From Solobacterium sp. UBA636 (lineage in GTDB: Bacteria > Bacillota_I > Bacilli_A > Erysipelotrichales > Erysipelotrichaceae): a stretch of 15,992 nucleotides of DNA. Every line of letters begins with the position of its first letter. The first letter of the stretch is position 1. Location of the stretch: assembly GCA_002299675.1 (NCBI GenBank), contig DBOW01000059.1, positions 1-15,992 of the forward strand, given 5' to 3'. Shown piece by piece: positions 7,188 to 15,992 of the stretch. The notes beneath the pieces are model-generated. The model ran no database searches, was not told the DNA's origin, and was given only the letters and a program-made list of their open reading frames with translations. The position numbers and the translations under genes are program-made.

Positions 7188-7997
7188 TTACAGTTCTATA
7201 AACTCTGGTTTCATCTGTTTAAATATACAGAGGTATTCAAAACCCATATCTTTAAGCATGGTCTTTGTTTCATCGATATAGGCACCAAGATGTTCCTTCT
7301 TATGAGAATCAGAACCGATGGTGATTATTTTTCCTCCCAGATCTCTGTATAGTTTAATAATATCTTTAGATGGGGTTGTATCTTTCAGGCCATATCTGAC
7401 ACTTGAGGTATTGATTTCAATACCTTTATTGTCTTCAATGGCCAGCTTAAGTATTTTAGTAACAATGTCTTTTATTTCCAAAAAGGGATAGACACCACAT
7501 TCATCATAGCGGACAATATGGTCAAGATGACCAAGTACTGAATAGTTTTTATATACCTTCATCACTTCATAGATTTCATTATAGTAGCCAAGATTATATT
7601 CCTTCTGGCTCTTGCCTTTCTGATAGTCCTGGGTCCAGAATTCTTTATCATCTGTCTGATGACAGGAAAGAATAACGAAGTCTAGCGGGTATCTGTTAAA
7701 CAGTTTATCGAATTTGTCTGCAGTATGTCTCTGAACGCCAAATTCCAGTCCTTTTTTAATGCGGATATCTGGATATTTCTGTTTCAGATATTCTATTTCT
7801 TTGAAGTATTTTTCATAGTCAACATTCTGACATGGGGTTTTAACAGGGTCATCAACATCATTTTTGATACCGTAGTCAACATGGTCAGTGAAACATATTT
7901 CATCTATTTTGAGTTTAATGGCATCTTTAACCACTTCTTCCATTGGATATTTTGAATCATCGGAATAATATGTATGTACATGATAGTCTATACGCAT
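7188..7997 (-). CDS. PHP-domain phosphatase, HisJ/HisK-like
   Basis: A 269-residue protein with the full PHP metal-site set: HVH at 6-8, TDH at 37-39, GLEFG with Glu85, SCHQTD with His113, GHLDHIVRY from 156, and SDSHKKEHLG with Asp230 and His232. The overall pattern matches the histidinol-phosphatase (HisJ/HisK) family, which would convert histidinol phosphate to histidinol. No other histidine genes are nearby, and the neighbours are generic phosphatases, so another phosphoester substrate is equally possible; I give no symbol. AGGAG lies 10 nt before the ATG. It follows fakA after 53 bp that contain a hairpin, so its expression may depend on read-through. Confidence 0.85.
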   Translation of the reverse strand: MRIDYHVHTYYSDDSKYPMEEVVKDAIKLKIDEICFTDHVDYGIKNDVDDPVKTPCQNVDYEKYFKEIEYLKQKYPDIRIKKGLEFGVQRHTADKFDKLFNRYPLDFVILSCHQTDDKEFWTQDYQKGKSQKEYNLGYYNEIYEVMKVYKNYSVLGHLDHIVRYDECGVYPFLEIKDIVTKILKLAIEDNKGIEINTSSVRYGLKDTTPSKDIIKLYRDLGGKIITIGSDSHKKEHLGAYIDETKTMLKDMGFEYLCIFKQMKPEFIEL

Positions 7998-8011
7998 TAT
8001 TAGCCGTCTCC

Positions 8012-8042
8012 TTTAAAAATAAAGGGTATCTTTCAGATACCC
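8012..8042 (-). terminator. Hairpin with U-tract between fakA and the PHP gene
   Basis: A 7-bp stem (GGGTATC 8024-8030, GATACCC 8036-8042) closes a 5-nt loop. On the minus strand it is followed by TTTATTTTT, the layout of an intrinsic terminator. The ribosome binding site of the next gene starts right after the U-tract, leaving almost no space for a separate promoter. It may therefore be a partial terminator that lowers expression of the downstream genes. Confidence 0.7.
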
Positions 8043-8050
8043 GATAATGT

Positions 8051-9649
8051 TTATTCTAGACCGAACAGATATGAATATACTGGCTGACCGCCATCAAACA
8101 GCTGTACCTCGAAGTCTGAATTATCTTCGATATGTTTAACAAGTTCTTCGGTTATAGCTGGATCTGATCCTTCGCCTGTGATGATGGTCATCAGTTCTTT
8201 TGTCTTGTTTTCAATCAGCTTGTCAGCTGTCTTAATCAGGACATCTTTGAGATTGTCACTTGAATCAAGTATAGTCTTGTCTACAAGCGAGATAAAGTCG
8301 CCTTCTTTTACTTCTACACCATCAAATGAAGTGTTCTTTACAGCATAGGTAATCTGAGCTACTTTGACATTTCTGATTACATCGTTCATTTCAGCTTCAA
8401 TATCATCTTTATCAGCATCAGGGTTAAACAGCATTAATGCACTTAAGCCTGCCTGAATTGATTTAGATGGGATAACGACAATATCCTTATTTGCCATAAT
8501 CTTGGCCTGTTCTGCAGCTAATACAATATTTGAATTGTTAGGGAAAATGAAGATAGTTTCACAGTTATCAAGTTCTTCAATCTTTTCCATGAAGTCCTGA
8601 GTTGAAGGGTTCATAGTCTGACCGCCAGATACCACAATATCAACGCCCAGTTCATAGAACAGGTCAGTAATGCCGGTACCGGCAGCTACGGCGATGATGC
8701 CATACTTCTTTGATTCCTTAACCTTCCTGTAGTCCTTTAAAGCTGGGTTTTCAATCTTGACCGAAATAAATTCGCCATATCTCTGGCAGATATTCAGGAT
8801 TTCACCAGGTTTTAAAGTATTTACGCTTACTTCCAGAACATCCTTATCGCTTGAATATTTCAGGTTGTCAGCTTCTTTGTTTAATCTTGAAGCTACTACT
8901 TCCAGATCAAACTTCTTAGTTGCGTATTCTGGGTTAAGTTTAACTCTTAAGTCTACGCTGTAACCCTTATAGTCTTCCTTGGCAGCTTCCTGGGTAAGTT
9001 CTACAGCTGCGCATGATTTCTTAACAACAGGATTGCCATCAAGATAGGCCTTGAAGCCTTCCAGAATCTTTAATAAACCGGCACCGCCTGAATCAACTAC
9101 TCCCGCTTCCTGTAAAGCTGGCAGCAGGTCTGGTGTATGTACCAGTGAATCATCGGCATATCTTAAGAGATTTTCGAAATATTCTTCAACTGTAATATTT
9201 TTATTGTCCTTGAAATCATGGTTGGCATACCAGGCAGCTTCTCTGATTACAGTAAGGATTGTACCCTCTACTGGCTTCATTATAGCCTTGTAGGCAACTC
9301 TGGCACCTTCCAAGAAGGCTTCAGAAATTTCAAAGGCATTTAAGGATTCCTTGCCGGCTGTATATTTGGCAAAACCTCTGAAAATCTGGGAAAGAATTAC
9401 ACCAGAATTTCCTCTGGCACCCATCAGTAAACCTTTAGACAGTGACTTGGCTACTACACCAATATCATCAGACATTACCGAAGCAGCTTCCTTATTACCG
9501 TTGGTAAATGTCATTGACATATTGGTACCAGTATCACCATCCGGTACCGGGAAGACATTAAGTGTGTTTATTTCTTTTTCATTGTTTTCAAGATTAGCTG
9601 CACCGGAGGCAATCATACCCTTGAAATCTTTACCGTTAATCTTTTTCAT
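8051..9649 (-). CDS. fakA: Fatty acid kinase FakA / DAK2-domain protein (YloV)
   Basis: FakA phosphorylates fatty acids held by a FakB (DegV-family) partner so that exogenous fatty acids can enter phospholipids. The N-terminal DhaL/DAK2 kinase domain (about 1-200) carries the metal/ATP motif NVFPVPDGDTGTNMS at 31-45, GARGNSGVILSQIFRGF at 77-93 and VDSGGAGLLKILEGF at 185-199. A middle domain follows, and then the C-terminal region with the family block DIVVSGGQTMNPSTQDF at 337-353. The 532-residue length is typical (about 550). It lies 3 bp after yloU, the same pairing as yloU-yloV in Bacillus. The likely ribosome binding site (AAAGG) is inside the end of yloU, implying coupled translation. 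No fakB is in the window. The symbol rests on family and context. Confidence 0.93.
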   Translation of the reverse strand: MKKINGKDFKGMIASGAANLENNEKEINTLNVFPVPDGDTGTNMSMTFTNGNKEAASVMSDDIGVVAKSLSKGLLMGARGNSGVILSQIFRGFAKYTAGKESLNAFEISEAFLEGARVAYKAIMKPVEGTILTVIREAAWYANHDFKDNKNITVEEYFENLLRYADDSLVHTPDLLPALQEAGVVDSGGAGLLKILEGFKAYLDGNPVVKKSCAAVELTQEAAKEDYKGYSVDLRVKLNPEYATKKFDLEVVASRLNKEADNLKYSSDKDVLEVSVNTLKPGEILNICQRYGEFISVKIENPALKDYRKVKESKKYGIIAVAAGTGITDLFYELGVDIVVSGGQTMNPSTQDFMEKIEELDNCETIFIFPNNSNIVLAAEQAKIMANKDIVVIPSKSIQAGLSALMLFNPDADKDDIEAEMNDVIRNVKVAQITYAVKNTSFDGVEVKEGDFISLVDKTILDSSDNLKDVLIKTADKLIENKTKELMTIITGEGSDPAITEELVKHIEDNSDFEVQLFDGGQPVYSYLFGLE

Positions 9650-9652
9650 TTT

Positions 9653-10006
9653 TTATATAACCTTTATCCCTTCAACATGAACATTTACTTCTTTGACATC
9701 CATATTTAATGCCTTTTCGACCGTATATTTAACTCTTTTCTGTACTTCTGATACAACTTCAGAAATCTTTACGCCATAGCCAAGTACCAGATACAGATCT
9801 ACAATAATCATAGAATTTTTGTTAGTAATAAGTACTCCCTTACCATAGTTTTCTCTTTTTAGTATGTCGTTGATGCTGTCGGACATTTTCTTAGCTGTCA
9901 CGCCTACAACTCCATAGCACTCACTGACCGCAGTACCCACTAATGTTGCGATCGCGTTGTCGGTTATCTGGATTTCTCCATAAACACTTTTCTTATTTAC
10001 AGGCAT
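9653..10006 (-). CDS. yloU: Asp23/Gls24 envelope stress family protein (YloU)
   Basis: A small 117-residue protein of the Asp23 (DUF322) family. It shows the family's opening pattern (YGEIQITDNAIATLVG, residues 9-24), a central CYGVVGV turn, and a later block with alternating hydrophobics around VDLYLVLGYG. I see no signal peptide or membrane segment. Family members associate with the cell envelope or accompany fakA, but their biochemical role is not settled. The start is supported by GTGGAGG 7 nt upstream. It is first in a transcript with fakA and follows a 124-bp gap containing the ATP synthase terminator and a TATAAT box. Confidence 0.9.
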   Translation of the reverse strand: MPVNKKSVYGEIQITDNAIATLVGTAVSECYGVVGVTAKKMSDSINDILKRENYGKGVLITNKNSMIIVDLYLVLGYGVKISEVVSEVQKRVKYTVEKALNMDVKEVNVHVEGIKVI

Positions 10007-10027
10007 AATAAAACCTCCACCGTTAAA

Positions 10028-10033
10028 ATTATA
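10028..10033 (-). promoter_or_regulatory. Predicted -10 box of the yloU-fakA transcript
   Basis: A perfect TATAAT on the minus strand lies 22 bp upstream of the yloU start, giving a very short leader. No good -35 lies at 16-18 bp. A TTTACA further upstream (10074-10079) could instead serve a weaker -10 nearer to it. The gap between the ATP synthase terminator and yloU must hold a promoter unless read-through is used. Confidence 0.4.
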
Positions 10034-10102
10034 TCATTAATGGTTTAATTATTATTTATACAAATCCTTATTATGTAAAAATAGTTTATAATAATTTCCC
10101 AG

Positions 10103-10130
10103 AAAAAAAGCTGTAAGTTTTGCTTACAGC

Positions 10131-10132
<2 letters not shown>
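10103..10132 (-). terminator. Intrinsic terminator of the ATP synthase operon
   Basis: A perfect 10-bp stem (AAGCTGTAAG 10108-10117, CTTACAGCTT 10123-10132) has a 5-nt loop and on the minus strand runs into a T7 tract (10103-10109). The stem overlaps the atpC stop codon by 2 nt, so the operon ends immediately after its last gene. Confidence 0.92.
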
Positions 10133-12757
<2,625 letters not shown>

Positions 12758-12758
<1 letters not shown>

Positions 12759-14281
12759 TAATTTTCTCCGTAAATCTTATCAAATTCATTCAGGCATTCA
12801 GACATCTTTGACTTAATGTTTTCAGTCAGATCTTTGTCTAAAATACCCTTATTCTTAATTTCATCCAGTATTTCAGGTGCATTAGTCTTGAAATACTTTA
12901 ACATATAGCTTTCAAATTCCTTAACCTGTTCAACCTTGACAGTATTCAGATAGCCGTATTTAGCCGCAAACAGTGATAATACCTGTTCAGAAACAGTAAA
13001 TGGCGAATACTGAGGCTGTTTCAGCAGTTCAGTAAGCTTGGCACCATGGTCAATCTGAGCCTTGGTTGAAGCATCCAGATCTGATCCAAACTGGGCAAAT
13101 GACAGCATTTCATGGTATTGTGCCAGATCAAGCTTTAAAGAACTTGATACCGACTTCATAGCCTTGGTCTGGGCTGCAGATCCTACACGGGATACTGATA
13201 AACCTGAATCAACAGCTGGTCTTACACCGGAATTGAATAATTCAGTCTGCAGGAATATCTGTCCATCAGTAATTGAAATTACATTTGTTGGAATATAGGC
13301 AGAAATATCACCAGCCTGAGTTTCAATAATTGGTAAAGCAGTTAAAGAACCGCCTCCAAGTTCATCTGAAAGCTTAGCCGCTCTTTCCAGTAGTCTAGAG
13401 TGCAGATAGAATACATCACCTGGATAAGCTTCTCTTCCTGGTGGTCTTCTTAAAAGCAGAGACATTGTACGATAGGCAACCGCATGTTTAGAAAGATCAT
13501 CATAAACGATCAGTACATCTTCGCCCTTTTCCATCCATTCTTCACCAATTGCACAGCCGGCATATGGGGCAATGTACTGTAAAGGTGATAAATCAGATGC
13601 AGTAGCGCAGACTACAGTTGTATATTTCATCGCATCATTCTGTCTTAGTTTTTCTACAATCTGGGCAACGGTTGAAGCTTTCTGACCGATGGCTACATAG
13701 ATACACTTAACACCAGAATCCTTCTGATTCAGAATTGTATCTACCGCAATGGCTGTTTTACCAGTCTGACGGTCACCGATAATTAATTCTCTCTGGCCCT
13801 TGCCGATTGGAATCATGGAGTCGATAACTTTTAAACCAGTCATCAAAGGCTGACAAACCGATTTTCTGGTCATTACGCCTGGTGCGACTCTTTCGACTGG
13901 TCTGGTTTTTCTGGCATCAATAGCTGGACCGCCATCAATTGGCTGTCCCAAGGCATTTACTACTCTGCCCAGCATTTCGTCACCAACAGGAACCTCGACG
14001 ATTCTGCCGGTACGTCTTACTTCATCTCCTTCTTTGATGTTGGTATCATCACCCATAAGTACGGCACCAACCGCATCTTCTTCAAGGTTCAGTACCATTC
14101 CATATACATCATTCGGGAACAGAAGCAGTTCTGAAGACATAGCATTTGCCAAGCCCTGGATAATAGCGATACCATCACCAACTTTTACGATAGTACCAAC
14201 ATCAGCGGAAACAATCTTGTCGTCGTATCCTTCAATCTGTTTCTTGATTAAGGCACTAATTTCACTAGGTTTTAGTTCCAT
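12758..14281 (-). CDS. atpA: ATP synthase F1 alpha subunit
   Basis: Alpha carries the non-catalytic nucleotide sites and supplies the arginine finger. It is 507 residues. The P-loop is GDRQTGKT at 169-176, the typical alpha form, followed by [15 protein letters not shown] at 196-210, the PGREAYPGD block near 280, and the [10 protein letters not shown] segment near residue 350 with the arginine finger. Its start is 2 bp past the atpH stop, and the AAGGTG ribosome binding site lies within the end of atpH. Confidence 0.98.
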
Positions 14282-14283
14282 AA

Positions 14284-14820
14284 CTATTTCACCTTTCTAC
14301 TTAGTAAATCTTGCATCTGATCAATCTTGGATTTCATTGATCCATCAATTACTTCGTTGTTTAAAGTAATGCGGAAACCTGAAATCAGACTCTTGTTGAT
14401 CTTCTGCTTCAGCACCACTGTCTGGCCGTTTTTAGCCAGCAGGGTTTCAAGCTCTTTAATTCGAGTTTCATCTATAGGTCTGACAGATTCGATAAGACCT
14501 TCGCAAATATTCAAATTCTCGTTTGCTAAATGAAAATAATCCTCAGCAATTTCTGTAATATAGCCCATTCTGCCCTTATCAACCAGTAATTTAAGCAGAT
14601 TTTTGGCATCCACAGAAATTTTTTCATTAAAGCTCTTTTCAATCAGATCCTTCTTTTCCTGCTTGGTAATTTTTTCCGATGCAAAGAAAAGATCAATGGA
14701 ATCAACACCCTTAAAAGTGTCAAGCACCAGCTTAAGATCCTCTTTGTATTCACTTACCTTGTTTTTATCTAACGCAAGGGAAAAGAAAGCTTCCGAATAT
14801 CTCTTAGCAACAAGGCTCAT
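14284..14820 (-). CDS. atpH: ATP synthase F1 delta subunit
   Basis: Delta joins the top of F1 to the peripheral stalk (b subunits). The 178-residue protein starts [20 protein letters not shown], matching the family's RYA-type N-terminal helix domain. It ends with the conserved segment [20 protein letters not shown] (residues 147-166). Position between atpF and atpA supports the call. The start overlaps the atpF stop in an ATGA (14817-14820). Confidence 0.94.
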   Translation of the reverse strand: MSLVAKRYSEAFFSLALDKNKVSEYKEDLKLVLDTFKGVDSIDLFFASEKITKQEKKDLIEKSFNEKISVDAKNLLKLLVDKGRMGYITEIAEDYFHLANENLNICEGLIESVRPIDETRIKELETLLAKNGQTVVLKQKINKSLISGFRITLNNEVIDGSMKSKIDQMQDLLSRKVK

Positions 14821-15329
14821 GATGACTTCTTAACCTCTTTAATATACTTATCGATAGCCTCTTCATCATCCTTGCTGGTAGCTTTTTCATCCAGTAACTT
14901 AGAAACAGCTGCCATAGCTACAGACACCATCTCATCGTGCAGATCAGATTGAGCATCTGCTTTGGCTCTGGCAATCTTTTCATCAGCCTGGTCAAGCTTA
15001 GCCTGAGCCTGACGCTTGGCATCTGAAACGATTTCGTTCTTTAAGTTAACAGCCTCCTGTCTGGCAGCATCGATAATTTCCCTTGATGACTCCTTGGCGT
15101 CATTAAGTTCCTTTCTGCTTGCTTCCAGATTTACTCTGGCTTCCTCATTCTGCTCAAAGGCGGAATCAAGCGATGCCTGCATGGCATCTGCTCTTTTAGC
15201 CAGAATATTTTTTACAGGCTTCCAAAGCCACTTTTTAATGCATAGGAAAATGATGAGGGTTGCGCATAACTGCACTATCATAGTATAGAGATTTGGCATC
15301 AATGATCCTTGAACATCAAAGTTTACCAT
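14817..15329 (-). CDS. atpF: ATP synthase F0 b subunit
   Basis: The b subunit dimer forms the peripheral stalk. The 170-residue protein has one N-terminal membrane segment (about 14-33, MIVQLCATLIIFLCI region) followed by the KKWLWKPV cytoplasmic boundary. A long, charged, Ala/Glu-rich helix fills the rest and is suited to a coiled coil. GAGGAAG lies just upstream of the ATG. Only one b gene is present, so the stalk should be a homodimer. Confidence 0.95.
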   Translation of the reverse strand: MVNFDVQGSLMPNLYTMIVQLCATLIIFLCIKKWLWKPVKNILAKRADAMQASLDSAFEQNEEARVNLEASRKELNDAKESSREIIDAARQEAVNLKNEIVSDAKRQAQAKLDQADEKIARAKADAQSDLHDEMVSVAMAAVSKLLDEKATSKDDEEAIDKYIKEVKKSS

Positions 15330-15351
15330 CTCTTACTTCCTCTTTCTTAAA

Positions 15352-15603
<252 letters not shown>

Positions 15604-15608
15604 CTATT

Positions 15609-15992
15609 TTAATCTCTTTGATCTTCTGGGATCGTGTTACCTACAAGCACCATCGTTAACATAATGAAGATGTACATCTGGATAAATCCAGAGAACAGAT
15701 CAAAGTAACAATGTAGTGGTGCCGCGATAATTGGACCGACGAAGTTAAATATATCCTTAAGTCCAAAGACGGACCAGAAGAAATTAGATATGTTGTTACC
15801 TAAAGTGTACAACAGCTGCATAATAATTGTACCTGATACGTTGTTGCCGTATAGACGCAGCGACATAGACAACAGTGGCGCAATATTACCGAAAATATTT
15901 GGTATCAGGAATAAGAATATTGGTTCAATAAAGGCATGCAGCCAGCTCTTTATACCATTACACCTGATGTCAGTTCTCTGAATCATCAGATA
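15609..15992 (-). CDS. atpB: ATP synthase F0 a subunit, C-terminal part
   Basis: The a subunit forms the stationary ion channel beside the c-ring. Only the last 127 codons are inside the window, and the frame stays open to the edge, so the 5' part lies beyond it. An in-frame ATG at 15984-15986 is internal and not the true start. Visible landmarks are the HAFIEP segment; APLLSMSLRLYGNNVSG, holding the essential arginine that faces the c-ring carboxylate; and FSGFIQMYIF, with the conserved glutamine in the last membrane helix. The protein ends in a short polar tail. It precedes atpE by 17 bp, the usual operon order. Confidence 0.95.
   Translation of the reverse strand, partial: YLMIQRTDIRCNGIKSWLHAFIEPIFLFLIPNIFGNIAPLLSMSLRLYGNNVSGTIIMQLLYTLGNNISNFFWSVFGLKDIFNFVGPIIAAPLHCYFDLFSGFIQMYIFIMLTMVLVGNTIPEDQRD

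Noticed and set aside
7188..7997. Firm call of histidinol phosphatase (hisJ/hisK)
   Set aside because: The motifs fit the family, but no histidine biosynthesis gene is in the window and PHP enzymes vary in substrate, so only the family was named.
9051..9680. Open frames on the plus strand opposite fakA
   Set aside because: They are antisense to the conserved kinase domain. Their low-complexity Ser/Pro/Leu-rich products are typical of reverse-strand readings.
14817..14820. ATGA overlap of atpF and atpH, and the similar overlaps at atpA/atpG and atpD/atpC, as possible programmed frameshift sites
   Set aside because: Short stop/start overlaps are normal for translational coupling in ATP synthase operons, and no slippery sequence is evident.
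15984..15986. ATG near the window edge as the atpB start
   Set aside because: The frame stays open to the edge and the product would lack the N-terminal half of the a subunit, so this Met is internal.

Overview
The window reads as ordinary chromosome of a low-GC Gram-positive bacterium (Bacillota). The support is the AT-rich intergenic DNA, strong AGGAGG-type ribosome binding sites, an RNA T-box leader, the yloU-fakA pair and a type III glutamine synthetase. An Erysipelotrichia-like gut or oral anaerobe is plausible, but this is inference; no rRNA or other firm taxonomic marker is present. All genes except pyrG lie on the minus strand. I see no insertion sequence with a transposase, prophage, CRISPR array or tRNA gene.

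Region 1 (1-4198): an amide-nitrogen module. A minus-strand operon encodes AsnB (glutamine-dependent asparagine synthetase) followed 21 bp later by a type III glutamine synthetase, and ends in a strong terminator at the window edge. It is preceded by a complete T-box leader whose specifier reads as AAC (Asn), so both genes should respond to uncharged tRNA-Asn. The glutamine synthetase makes glutamine, which AsnB then uses as its amide donor.

Region 2 (4199-5855): pyrG (CTP synthase, also glutamine-dependent) is transcribed divergently from the asnB operon across a 514-bp AT-rich intergenic region. It ends at a hairpin with an 11-bp stem that is shared with the converging operon.

Region 3 (5863-10033): on the minus strand, yloU (Asp23 family) and fakA (DAK2-type fatty acid kinase) are followed by a hairpin. 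Then come a PHP-family phosphatase, a YfcE-type metallophosphoesterase and a Cof-type HAD phosphatase, closely packed and partly overlapping.

Region 4 (10103-15992): the F-type ATP synthase operon in the usual order atpB-E-F-H-A-G-D-C. atpB is cut by the window end and the operon closes with a clean intrinsic terminator. The c subunit has a second carboxylate in helix 1 (Glu25) exactly 33 residues before the ion-binding Glu58, followed by Thr59 and Tyr63. This pattern resembles the two-carboxylate Na+-coupling motif described for Fusobacterium.

The most interesting points are the Asn T-box controlling a joint asparagine/glutamine synthetase operon, the unusual placement of its terminator around the ribosome binding site, and the possible Na+ specificity of the ATP synthase rotor. 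I did not find a convincing wholly new system.
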